A DNA stretch of 21,546 nucleotides from the NCBI GenBank assembly GCA_003427395.1, contig BFEA01000289.1, positions 1,937,463 to 1,959,008 of the forward strand, given 5' to 3'. Made by a program: the position numbers and the translations under genes. Below the pieces are notes generated by a model. The model was given only the letters and a program-made list of their open reading frames with translations. It was not told where the DNA came from and did no database searches. Shown here in pieces: positions 8,999 through 17,181 of this stretch; the stretch's first letter is position 1, and each line of letters begins with the position of its first letter. The DNA comes from Chara braunii (Eukaryota > Streptophyta > Charophyceae > Charales > Characeae).

Positions 8999-9538
8999 AG
9001 GGCTGCAAGGACGAGAAATAAGCAGTGGTGAAGGATGGGGAGACAGAGGGACGCAGGGGGAAGGAGACACAAGACCAGTGGCATCATGATGCCCATTGAG
9101 GCTTCAGGTATCTCCCATCTCTCATCCTGTCAATCTGTGGTGGAAAAGCACCTTCACTGCTGCCTCCTTATAACAGTTTTTTTTTTCTTTTTTTTTCTCC
9201 CTCCCTCTCCCTGATTCTCACTTCAAACCACCACTGATTCTCCACATGCCTTTGTGGGACGTCACCAATATCTGTGCATGGCTGCAGGCCAGTTTGGCCA
9301 ACTGGCCAGCCTCAAGTAGGCCCGATGGTTCAAAATTCCAGGGTCAGACTGAGAAGACGTTGGGCAATTAAGGTTTGGGAACAGCACTTGACAATGGCTC
9401 CTCCTCCTCTTTCCCTCCCTCTCACTGACTGACGATGGCTCCTTCAATGCCTCTGGAAGGAGAACCTCCAATTTGAACCCGAAAGATGATCATGCCCCTT
9501 CAGATCCATATACCCATATACCTTCGGGTAGCGAATGG
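8999..9538. other. Gene-free stretch
   Basis: No gene recognised. T/C-rich run at about 9176-9215. Confidence 0.45.
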
Positions 9539-9831
9539 TATACCCTAGGGTATGGAAGGGCATAACCTAGGTTAGGGAAGAGTATACCCTAGAGTATAAC
9601 AGAAGGGTATATGGCCTAGGTTATAGAATGGTATACCCTAGGGTACAATAGAAGGGCCTGCCCAGGTTAGGAATGGTATAGCCTATGGTAGAGAAAGTTA
9701 TAGCCTAGGTTAGGGAATGGTATACCGTAGGGTATAGAAGGGTATATAGCCTAGGTTAGGGAAGGGTATACCCTTGGGCATAATAGAAGGGTCTGCCTAC
9801 GGTAGGTTATAAAGCTATAAACTAGGCTACC
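9539..9831. repeat. Palindrome-rich ~45 bp minisatellite, six to seven units
   Basis: Units start with TATACCCTAGGGTA or a variant at 9539, 9583, 9632, 9677, 9721 and 9767, with a degenerate partial unit near 9816; spacing is 44-49 bp. Most units hold two palindromes, TACCCTAGGGTA and AACCTAGGTT, separated by GAAGGG-type sequence. The whole array is therefore inverted-repeat rich. No known family recognised. Confidence 0.85.
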
Positions 9832-9967
9832 TTCACAAGAACTAAATAAACGTTAACCAATCCAACTGAGGAAATGAAGCAATCTGGAGATATGGTCATC
9901 ATCTTTCAGGTGACATCAACAGACCTCTTATTGTCAGTGAACGCAGGTTTTGGCTTCTTCTCTGCTA

Positions 9968-10072
9968 CCGGCTCCACCCGAATAAAATGCCCGGTCATTA
10001 TAGCTGTATTCGGGGCAACTTTCAGTCTAGATATGGCCATAATGACCAGGCACTATATTTGGGTGAAGACGG
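9968..10072. mobile_element. 105 bp inverted-repeat element (MITE), copy 3
   Basis: Left end CCGGCTCCACCCGAATAAAA and right end (reverse complement) CCGTCTTCACCCAAATATAG; pairing continues inward through TGCCCGGTCATTAT against TGCCTGGTCATTAT, making most of the element a hairpin. TA flanks both sides (9966-9967, 10073-10074). Exactly 105 bp, matching the other two copies. Confidence 0.78.
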
Positions 10073-10074
10073 TA

Positions 10075-12637
10075 GGTAACCCTTGTGTCGCCTGCGATTG
10101 ATGTATCTGAACCACCAGTACTTCCAGGCCACTTTCTCCCGAGGCTCCAAACGCCCTGCGCGCCAAGCTTTGTCGAACCGCCACCGCCACATTTTTTTTC
10201 GCTTTTGGCTGGCACCGCCAGCCATTATTGTCCGGTAGCCCCGAAGGGCGATTAATGTGGCGCATTGACGTCAACGGCCCACAGCCGATGTATTAATATT
10301 TGTCAATCTAGAACTCTCAAATCATATATGGATCAAAGGCAAGAATGCACATTATGAGTGTGGTTGTACCAGGTTGATACGACAGCTTTGTACACTTTCG
10401 AGAACCAGCAAAACTTCTTAGCTCTATGGCTAAACCGCATGACGAGGTCGGCAAGGTACCACTTTTCCTCTTTCGTTTGGAGTAATGCGAGTGACGTACC
10501 AGCTTCTGTACCTGAATGAACTTCTGAAGCCCTGAGTTTTCCTATTCATGCTTTTTCTCTAACGGGCTTTAGGGGTACCCTTCCTCTCCCTTTGTGCTTC
10601 TCTCCCTCTCCTTTCCGTCTGAATCTTGGTGCCACTCCGCACTACTCTTCGCGCCCTCCTTCTTCCTGCCTTCATCCCCCTACAGGAACTCCCTACCGAT
10701 CCCCCCCCGAAGTGTTCGAGCTGTCAGACATAAGGAGGATACTCCCCTCACGCTGTGATCTGATTGGCTGCAAAGGAACTCGCGGGGATCGATATGGCTT
10801 TCCCCGGGCAATTAACCCGAACTCCCTCTTCAACCCCTCCTACCTCTGCCCCATTCCCTCCCATCTTCTATCTCCCTCACTCTTCACAAGTATACAATCC
10901 GCAAGCGCATCCAAAAACTCTCTCTCAACCCATCTGCCAGTTTCAGGGAAGTCGTGGCTAGATGATGTGTGTGTACGGCGAGTCGAAAAGTCCTGATGGG
11001 CTGACTATAGTTTTGCAAGGCTGTGCGCCGGGTGGCCGCAACGGACTGCGGAATCTTGGGCAGGTCGGTGAAGAAGCTGAGTTGGCGGGGTGACGATTGT
11101 TGGGGTGTGGAGGTTGGTATGTGACGGTCGGGATCGCCAGTACATGGGTAAGGAAGATGTGTGTGTGTACGAGTGGTTGCGTGGCCTGAGGCCATAGCCA
11201 GAGAGCAGAAGGCTTGGGCACCTTGGTCTTCAGTTCCTCCTCTTATTTTTGAAACTAATTCCATGGCGGATTACTGGTTCTTTTTTTCTCAGATCTATTT
11301 GTGTACTCATAACTCCTTTTTCCGTAGTCCCCTTCTTCGGTCAAGCTATGGCTCCGTCCACATCTTTCGACCTTACCTCTCTCTCTCTCTTTCTCTCTCT
11401 TTTAATATTTCCTTCATGAATGTCTGAATGTTCTGCTGACTCCCTCGTCCTTACCAGCTCTTGAGGTCCTGTCCCACTTGTCTCATTGAATTCAGTCGGA
11501 TCTCGCGAGGACGAGTATCGTTGAATTTGAGAGACCAGCAAGCTCAGGTGATCTTGCCCCGTCCCTCCCTTTGCTCCTTAGCATCTGATGGTTTATGCAT
11601 GAGTGATCTCTCACACGTATGTATCTATTGAGCTGTTGCTCTGATGACGGGAACGAATTAGGATTCTGATTCTGATATGATTATTTCGATGCATGTTTAA
11701 CTACTCGCATGAATGAATGATGGTCGTCTTCTTGATTGGATCGGATTGCATAGACTCACGCCTCAGATTGGCTTGCACGATGGATGGAAATGAGAACATA
11801 GTGTTGTGTCTGTTTATTCCTTTGATTGAATAACGGATTGAGTAGACATATACAATCAGCCTTGCTTATGCCATGTGGACCGATTACACTGATCTGACTG
11901 GGCATTGACTTCCCGTATCCCCACCACGCCCGTTCCCGTATAACGAGGAAAGGACACGTATATGTGAGTGGGACGTATGAGAAGCCGCCGCAAAGATCAG
12001 CGGGCCCTACTATTTTTCCCCCGAAACAAAGTGCTCAGGATTTGTGGGCGCTGGTTTTGTCATTATTGATACTCACTTTCCCTCGTACTCCTTATTATTG
12101 CCTTCTAACGAATTAATTGGCATCCCATGGATGTCAGTGGCACCTCATTGGCCCAACATTCTCTGTAGCGATTGCCGCCGCACCGAACATTATCGGGAAA
12201 AGGGGTTCTTTACCGGGCACGTGGAGAGGACGAACACAAGGAAAGAGCGACCAGGCTGTGGCCGTCCACGTTGGATTCCGAGCTCTGTAACGAACGGCGC
12301 AGGGACTTAATTCAAAAACGAGATGCCACGTGCGCACCCCTGCCTTTCCGTTCGAAAAGACGTAGAGTAGCCTGCATGGAAGTTCAGAGATACTTTTTGG
12401 ATTAAACGAAAGTTTGAAAGCAGCACGTGCTATTTCTTTCCCGCGCGGCTATGGCCATTTCTCACTAAAACTGGAACCACACAAGGGGTTTCAGTTCCGT
12501 CTGTGTCCCTACACTCAATTTTCCAAAAATCCTTAGCACGCCCCCTTCTGTTGTTTTTCCAAGGCCTGTTCCGCATTTTTAATTACTCCAACCGGAAGAC
12601 AGAACAGGGCGTGAGGTTAGAACATCACATGCTGGGA
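10075..12637. other. Long gene-free stretch
   Basis: No convincing gene in about 2.5 kb. Frames of 126-134 codons (10592-10996 plus, 10884-11264 minus) are proline/serine-rich and overlap on opposite strands. A (CT)n tract lies at about 11371-11401. A copy of the 12638-type repeat lies near 10393-10480. Confidence 0.45.
10393..10480 (+). repeat. Dispersed copy of the CTTGAGAC repeat family
   Basis: Contains CGAGAACCAGCAAAACTTC, a CTCTATGG block, GAGGTCGGCAAGGTACCAC and a TTTTCCTCTTT block, in the same order as units at 12638-12900 and 13774-13920. Confidence 0.5.
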
Positions 12638-12900
12638 CTTGAGACGCTTCGAAAGTTCTGAGTTCCTACAGCTGTTGTGCCTCGCAGTGAGCTCAGCAAA
12701 GTACAGTTACAGTTTTTCCCTTCTTTTCGCATTATGAGGGTGCTTGAGAACCAGAAAACCTTCAAAGTTCTATGGTGGTTGGGGTTTGCACTGAGCACTG
12801 AGCTCAGAATGGTACAGTTTTTTTTCCTCTTTTGGAAGCATGTGGGTGCTTGAGACGTTTCCTTGCAAAACGTCTAAGTTCTATGGTAGGAACAAGGTTA
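12638..12900 (+). repeat. ~105 bp tandem repeat, two and a half units
   Basis: CTTGAGA starts units at 12638, 12743 and 12849. Shared blocks in order are a GCAAAAC-TTC-AAGTTCTATGG segment, a GCACTGAGCTCAG segment, GTACAGTTTTT and a T/C run. Further copies lie at 10393 and 13774. Family unknown. Confidence 0.65.
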
Positions 12901-13104
12901 ATTTGGATGAGTGTGTTCCGATAGGTTGTAGGCTTTTGGTTACTTTGTTGTCTGCGGCCTACTGCTTGTAGGAGTGGTCTGATCCAGTTATCGTACCCTT
13001 GGGCCAGGGCCGATATATTTGCATTTGTTTGGTCCTTTCGAGCCCGGGACCCTAGTGTGTGGTTTTGTTTGAGATTTTGGCTCCGAGTATATATACATAT
13101 ATAT
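12901..13104. other. Gene-free stretch ending in a TA-rich tract
   Basis: No gene. The TA-rich sequence from 13088 leads into a truncated copy of the hammerhead-bearing element. Confidence 0.4.
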
Positions 13105-13136
13105 CGTCAAATAGAACTGCCCGGTAAACCGTAGGC
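13105..13136 (-). repeat. Hammerhead-element family, 5'-truncated copy (a)
   Basis: On the minus strand it reads GCCTACGGTTTACCGGGCAG, then TTCTATTTGACG, then TA repeats. This is the last ~32 nt of the family with its 3' end in (TA)n; TA repeats also lie on the 5' side. Confidence 0.7.
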
Positions 13137-13156
13137 ATATATATATATATATCATG

Positions 13157-13203
13157 TAAATATAGAGTCTATATATATCATATATATATAGACTCTATAT
13201 TTA
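13157..13203. repeat. Perfect 22 bp inverted repeat with 3 nt loop
   Basis: The left arm 13157-13178 (starts TAAATATAGAGTC) is exactly complementary to the right arm 13182-13203 (ends GACTCTATATTTA), loop CAT. It lies within TA-rich DNA and could form a cruciform or hairpin transcript. Confidence 0.85.
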
Positions 13204-13292
13204 TAAATATGCATAGAGAGTACCCATGAGTGAGTTGACCGATATATATAGAATGGTTGAGTAGTAATAGTCCTCTTTGTGCGCTATTGGTT

Positions 13293-13423
13293 AGTCAATC
13301 CCCTGGAAATCAGGGCAATCAATGCTGGCAGGATGCCTACTTTGCACAAGGAAAGTTCACCTGTTCAGTCAATCCCCTGGTAATCAGGGCAATCAATGCT
13401 GGCAGGATGCCACTTTACACAAG
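13293..13423. repeat. 74 bp tandem duplication
   Basis: AGTCAATCCCCTGG begins at 13293 and 13367. Both units contain AATCAGGGCAATCAATGCTG and GGCAGGATGCC, nearly identical; the second unit is shorter at its end. Confidence 0.85.
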
Positions 13424-13457
13424 TTCTGATGGAGACTCAGTTGTTTGATGTAAAAAA

Positions 13458-13511
13458 GGGACGCTGGACCCCATTTCCAGCAGGTGCGGCTCCCCACCAA
13501 TAGACTGGAGC
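13458..13511 (+). repeat. Dispersed repeat, copy 2 (related to 2679-2732)
   Basis: GGGACGCTGGACCC, TTTCCAGCA, GCTCCCCACCAATAGA and a closing GGAGC match the block at 2679 in order with scattered substitutions. Confidence 0.55.
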
Positions 13512-14060
13512 ATCCAGGAAGACTGCTAGCGGGTGGCGCTCCTATCACCCTCCCTAGCAGCCGGACTGGTTTTCTTTATTAAAAAAAAAAGAAAAGAAAG
13601 GTTTTCCGTGGCGCCTGTTGGTTTTGTCGGACGTGTAAGGCTGACCACTGGGTGTTGTGGACTGAACGGCGGTGTGCTTAACGTGCTACCTGAATCAATC
13701 ATTCTTCTTGCACCTGTGTTTGTGTGTAATCATGTGATGTGTTGTAATCATGTCATGATCTTGCCTTGAGATGTTTTGCAAACTACCTATGGTAGTTGGG
13801 CCTCGTGGTGAGCTCACCAAGGACCTGTTTTCCCTCCTTTCAACGTCATCTGGCGACTTGAGACCCCGCAAAACTTCCAAGTTCTTTGGGTGGTGGTGCC
13901 TCGCACTGAGCTAGACGTCTGAACGGTCTGTGCAAACCTGAGCCTCCCAAAGAGGGGGGGGGATGTAAAACACTGAGCCTGGAGCCCCTTCGTTGCCACA
14001 CAGTATTAGATTTGGCACTCTCAACGACTGCTAAAATTCTGAAAAAGTTTGAAAAGCTTC
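13512..14060. other. Gene-free stretch with a repeat copy
   Basis: An A-rich tract lies at about 13580-13600. About 13774-13920 is a diverged copy of the CTTGAGAC repeat family (CTATGGTAGTTGGGCCTCG, GAGCTCACCAAGG, CTTGAGACCCCGCAAAACTTC). No gene seen. Confidence 0.5.
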
Positions 14061-14176
14061 AAAAAGTGCTCTTTTGTTTCTTTTTTTTTTTTGGTCATCC
14101 TTGCGCAGGGGCATGCTAATCTTCTCTGTATCATTCCAATTTTAACGGATGTCCCGAAGGACAAAAAAGTGCTTTT
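14061..14176. mobile_element. Retroposed U6 copy with poly(A) and target-site duplication
   Basis: On the minus strand the order is direct repeat (14163-14176), U6 body, A12 tract with a short A-rich extension, direct repeat (14061-14075). The repeats share 10 bp exactly and about 14 of 15 with a gap. Fits LINE-type target-primed reverse transcription. Confidence 0.85.
14094..14162 (-). pseudogene. U6 spliceosomal RNA retropseudogene, 3'-truncated
   Basis: U6 is the catalytic snRNA of the spliceosome. The minus strand begins GTCCTTCGGGACATCCG and continues through TTGGAATGATACAGAGAAG, ATTAGCATG, then CCCCTGCGCAAGGATGAC. This covers the U6 5' stem-loop, the ACAGAGA box that pairs with the 5' splice site, the AGC element (which pairs with U2) and the start of the internal stem-loop. 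The last third of the RNA is missing: GGATGACC is followed by 12 A residues (14081-14092). The flanks carry a near-identical direct repeat AAAAAGTGCT (14061-14070 and 14164-14173), extending to about 14 bp with one indel. A 5'-complete, 3'-truncated and polyadenylated copy between target duplications is the mark of retroposition. No upstream snRNA promoter element is expected here and none was seen. Confidence 0.92.
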
Positions 14177-14265
14177 CCACTTCTTGTCAAAAAGAATTGT
14201 TATCCAAAGCCGCCATGCTCTCGCGCTCAACATAGTTCCAAGCACCAAAACATTTTGTTTGGAAC

Positions 14266-14286
14266 TACCGGGCAGCTCTGTTTGAC
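14266..14286 (+). repeat. Hammerhead-element family, 5'-truncated copy (b)
   Basis: Only the terminal TACCGGGCAGCTCTGTTTGAC remains in essence, followed by a short TA run (14287-14294). Shortest copy with the shared 3' end. Confidence 0.65.
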
Positions 14287-14672
14287 TATATATACCACGA
14301 CTTCGCTAGCACCCTGCTACGGTATTCTCCGGTCAGGTCGAGTGACAGTGGTCGGGGGCGTCACTACGCGCCCATGCTCTGCCTCTAATGCCAGCGGCGT
14401 GTCTGGAGTGTATTTTTTGGCTGTGACAGACCTTTCTTTGTTTCGTGGGTGTTTTGCTTGCTTGTGCTGGGGTGTGAACCGACAGTCTGTAGAGTTTTCC
14501 ATCTGGTGTGGGTGAGTGATAGTCTGCTTTGACTTTTCCCACTGGTACCTTGAGGGCAGTGGTTGGTGCCCACCTCAGGGTATCAGTTGTCGGGCAGTCG
14601 TTGATGCTTAACCACAGCCGGGGTTAAGGTGGTTTATCACTTACAGTGTAATCAGTTAGGGGATTCTGCAGA
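14287..14672. other. Gene-free stretch
   Basis: No gene or structured RNA recognised between two copies of the hammerhead-bearing element. Confidence 0.4.
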
Positions 14673-14722
14673 CTGTTGAGGGTTCAGCCTCCGGAGGAGT
14701 CGGTGAAACTCCGCCGAAACAG
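14673..14722 (+). ncRNA. Type III hammerhead ribozyme-like motif
   Basis: Read 5' to 3': CTGT (half of stem III), T at 14677 as the cleavage-site base, stem I GAGG/CCTC (14678-14681 with 14688-14691) around loop GTTCAG, core CGGAGGA (14692-14698), stem II GTCGG/CCGCC (14699-14703 with 14711-14715) around loop TGAAACT, then GAAA (14716-14719) and CAG completing stem III with CTGT. Spacing fits a hammerhead open at stem III exactly. The canonical core is CTGATGA; here two bases differ (second T to G, fifth T to G), and stem II has one T-C mismatch, so this copy is probably inactive. A related copy at 17543 has the canonical core and the copy ending at 16205 has a perfectly paired stem II, which argues that the ancestral element was a working hammerhead. 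Confidence 0.65.
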
Positions 14723-14808
14723 CTTGCCACAGCCCCTCGTTTGTTGTCCTCTTCTCCCTCTCTGCCTACGGTTTACCGGGCAGCTCTGTTTGACTTTATA
14801 TATACTGT
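14673..14808 (+). mobile_element. Hammerhead-bearing short retroelement, longest copy (c)
   Basis: About 136 bp. The 5' 50 nt fold as a hammerhead (see the ncRNA entry). The body reads GCCACAGCCCCTCG, TTGTTGTCCTCTTCTCCC, TGCCTACGG and TTTACCGGGCAGCTCTG, ending in GTTTGAC plus a TATATATA run. Eight other full or partial copies in this window share the body and 3' end. There is no coding capacity, no poly(A) and no long terminal repeat. The layout resembles a SINE with a (TA)n tail or a fragment of a Penelope-like or retrozyme element. Confidence 0.7.
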
Positions 14809-15069
14809 CACACTGTGAATCAGAGCGCAGAAGTGAAAAAAAGGAAGAAGAAAATAAGAGAAAAGAAAAAAGGGGGAGAAGAAGAGGTAAGGAAAGCTCC
14901 ACCTGTTCATAACCTCTTACGTACAAGGCCAGCCACGTGGATGACAGGTTGAGCGCTGGCTTCCCCCATCCCCGTGTGTCATAAAGACCCACTTGCACGC
15001 AGCCAAAAGGCAAAGAGGTAAAGAAAAGGCGGAGGAAACCAAACCTCACAGAAGAAGAAAGCCTATTAA

Positions 15070-15070
15070 N
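15070..15070. other. Single ambiguous base (N)
   Basis: Unresolved base in an A-rich context. The flanks do not show the adapter-like sequence found near the other N at 19869. Confidence 0.9.
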
Positions 15071-15114
15071 CAGACGAAGCAAGTACACATCCCACAGATA
15101 ATCCAATTACCATC

Positions 15115-15240
15115 CCACAGAACATATTTTTCTTTTTTCTTTTTTCTTTTTTCTCAGGTTTCTTTTTTTGTGTTTTTCTTTCCTTGGTTTCTTTTTTTAG
15201 CTTTTTACTCGGTTTCTTTTTTTATCTGTTTCTTCTACAC
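15115..15240. repeat. T-rich tract with repeated GGTTTCTTTTTTT
   Basis: GGTTTCTTTTTTT recurs at about 15157, 15186 and 15210. On the strand of the RING-finger fragment this would be an A-rich downstream segment, either an intron or UTR, or an A-rich tail of a retrocopy. Confidence 0.6.
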
Positions 15241-15241
15241 T

Positions 15242-15768
15242 TCATCTGTCACCCCCTCGGCAGATAGGACAACTACGGTGAGGATGACGGGGATGTTCAC
15301 AGGGATACCCAAGGAGAGTTGCGTTAGTGCAGCATTCAGCCGGACGGCTAGCACAAACCATCCCATCGAAACAATCCCGACATAGGACATGTTGCCCACA
15401 TGTCAAGAAAACAGCAGGACGTTCGTCACAGTGCGGCATCATGCAGTTCTGATAGCATCCTTGGGAACAGAAGGACGACGTACATCTGGGTGATAGGGAT
15501 GTGCACAATGAGGAAATGTTAGACACCCTTCTGCACATACGGCGTCAGTCGCAGTGGATTGATAATGGTGCTGACACAGATAATGCACTCCACAACCAAG
15601 ACGCACCACGTCTCTATCCCGACAAATGTCGCACGAGAGACGCTCAACAATCCAGAACAGTGTATGATTTGACAAACCTCGCAAGAATTCATTTATGTTG
15701 ACAATAACCTGAATCACCGTCCCACCATCCCACAGTTCCCACTGGGCAGCTGCACAAAAGAGGGCCAT
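15242..15768 (-). pseudogene. Tandem RING-type zinc-finger gene, broken or partial
   Basis: Two overlapping minus-strand frames together read as two RING-like domains; RING proteins usually act as ubiquitin E3 ligases. In the upstream frame (15768 to 15439), residues C46-x2-C49, C59-x2-H62, C65-x2-H68 and C78/C82/C88 fit a RING, followed by the motif HPYHP. In the downstream frame (15538 to 15242), C32/C37, C47-x2-H50, C53-x2-C56, C80 and HPRHP lead to C90-P-I-C93. The shared CxxH-xx-C and HPxHP motifs suggest an internal domain duplication. The reading must switch frame between about 15490 and 15470, so there is a one- or two-base indel (mutation or assembly error), or an unrecognised short intron. 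The end after the CPIC motif is abrupt, and GGGGGTGAC there could hide a splice donor. A 35 bp piece (15652-15686) recurs exactly at 19834-19868. Confidence 0.5.
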
Positions 15769-15816
15769 ATAGTGCCCGGGTTTGTGAAAAATGCATGCAA
15801 GACTTTATATATATAT

Positions 15817-15892
15817 CGTCACAAACAGAACTGCCCGGTAAACCGTAGGCAGAGAGAGAGAAGAGGACAACAAACGAGGGGCTGTGACAAAC
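15817..15892 (-). repeat. Hammerhead-element family, copy (d1)
   Basis: Minus-strand copy from GTTTGTCACAGCCCC to GTTCTGTTTGTGACG, with TA repeats on both sides. The hammerhead part is lost by 5' truncation. Confidence 0.8.
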
Positions 15893-15906
15893 TATATATA
15901 TATATA

Positions 15907-15928
15907 GTCAAACAGAGCTGCCCGGTAA
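15907..15928 (-). repeat. Hammerhead-element family, 22 nt copy (d2)
   Basis: Only the 3' end, TTACCGGGCAGCTCTG then TTTGAC, next to TA repeats. It abuts copy d3 directly in opposite orientation. Confidence 0.75.
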
Positions 15929-16023
15929 GTGAAACTCCGACGAAACAGTTTGCCACAGCCCCTCGTTTGTTGTCCTCTTCTCCCTCTCTGCCTACGCTTT
16001 ACCGGGCAGCTCTGTTTGACTAT
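15929..16023 (+). repeat. Hammerhead-element family, copy (d3)
   Basis: Starts inside stem II of the hammerhead (GTGAAACTCCGACGAAACAG) and runs to GTTTGACTAT. Carries TACGCTTTACC in place of the commoner TACGGTTTACC, as does d5, so the two are close relatives. Confidence 0.85.
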
Positions 16024-16095
16024 GCCACAGCCCCTCGTTTGTTGTCCTCTTCTTCTCCCTCTCTGCCTACGGTTTACCGGGCAGCTCTGTTTGAC
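16024..16095 (+). repeat. Hammerhead-element family, copy (d4), left arm of palindrome
   Basis: Starts GCCACAGCCCCTCG and ends GTTTGAC. Forms the left arm of a long inverted repeat with d5 across a 12 bp TA spacer. Confidence 0.85.
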
Positions 16096-16107
16096 TATAT
16101 ATATATA

Positions 16108-16205
16108 GTCAAACAGAGCTGCCCGGTAAAGCGTAGGCAGAGAGGGAGAAGAGGACAACAAACGAGGGGCTGTGGCAAACTGTTTCGTCGGAGTTTCACC
16201 GACTC
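16108..16205 (-). repeat. Hammerhead-element family, copy (d5), right arm of palindrome
   Basis: On the minus strand it starts GAGTCGGTGAAACTCCGACG, so the last two core bases (GA), a perfect 5 bp stem II (GTCGG/CCGAC, loop TGAAACT) and GAAACAG are kept while the rest of the core is missing. The body is nearly identical to d3 and d4. Confidence 0.85.
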
Positions 16206-17177
16206 AATTTGCTATGTTACCAAAGTCGCCCGGCCCAGGCCGCCCGGTCGGGCGACTTGGGTGACCCGGGCAAACTTGCACGGGGGGTGACCCGCCTGGG
16301 GAACCCCGGTGACACGGAAAAGGGGGGTCAATTTTTAAATTTTTTTTTTTTTGGCAGGGGGACAATTTTTTGCCCACTGAGATGTGGCCAAATCCAGCCT
16401 TATCTTTGAGTTTGGTGATATCTCACCAAAGGGTGTCTATGGGGTATAAGGGGGATTCAAAAGGGGTCGAAGGGGCTTAAAGGGAGCTAAAGGGGTATGA
16501 TATAATTTAGTATTTTATTCTTCTTTTTTTTTTTTGGATTGCATAGCGATTTTTTTATTTTATTTTTGGATTCCATAGCGATTTTTTTTATAATTTATTG
16601 TTATTATTATTTTTTTTTTAAGCCCAGGTTGTTGTAGAGGTGGGTACTAGACGGATGGCAGTCATCCATAGCGAATTTTGTGGCCACCCTCAGGCAAAAG
16701 ATGTTTGGTTTGCAATTCTGCATGACAGTTTTTTTTTCAGTTTTTTTTTTTTGCTCGGGGACTTCCCGGGACCTTGACCGGGACTTCCCGGACCTGGCCT
16801 GGCCGGGCCACCCGGTCGGCAATTCTTTTTTTGCTTGGCCTATAACTTTCCCGTCTGCTTCTTTCTTTGCCCACCTCCCTCCCTGCTACACTCACTGGTT
16901 GCACGCACGTTAAAACTTTCAAAATCATGAAAAAATCAATCTTTTTTCCCTCTTTGACTGTCTGCTTCTTGGTGCGGGCCCACTGTGAACTCACTCGATT
17001 CGCATCCATTCATGTATGTGACCTTTCAGGGCATTCACTCCTCTCAACTGCCACGTGTCATTCAATTAAATCTATTTCACAGGCTTCGGGAAAAAAGAAA
17101 AGTAAAAAAAAGAACACTCTGGTTCATTCGTAAACCATCATCCAAGCCTTCTTCATTCAACAATTACAACATCCCCT

Positions 17178-17181
<4 letters not shown>
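16206..17181. other. Gene-free stretch: GC-rich hairpin, then AT-rich tandem motifs
   Basis: AAGTCGCCCG (16223-16232) and CGGGCGACTT (16249-16258) form a 10 bp perfect stem. A purine-rich segment with repeated AAGGGG lies at about 16435-16500. The motif GGATT(G/C)CATAGCGAT with long T runs occurs twice (about 16537 and 16569). A CCGGG-rich segment lies at about 16755-16820. No gene recognised. Confidence 0.5.
16983..17002 (+). repeat. 20 bp exact repeat, also at 17995-18014
   Basis: CTGTGAACTCACTCGATTCG occurs at both places about 1 kb apart, each followed by CATT-rich sequence. Probably part of a decayed dispersed repeat. Confidence 0.7.

Noticed and set aside
10592-11264. Overlapping frames of 126-134 codons on both strands
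   Set aside because: Skewed composition, mutual overlap and no recognisable domain or splice structure.
11641-11660. Hammerhead-like CTGATGA
   Set aside because: No stem II with a following GAAA at suitable spacing.
15052-15080. N at 15070 as a second chimera
   Set aside because: No adapter-like sequence or displaced duplicate is visible beside it; a simple ambiguous base is enough.
14673-15950. A complete retrozyme with two hammerhead-bearing long terminal repeats
   Set aside because: Two plus-strand hammerhead parts lie about 1.2 kb apart, but the sequence between them holds the RING-finger fragment and no primer-binding site or polypurine tract was seen; separate insertions are simpler.
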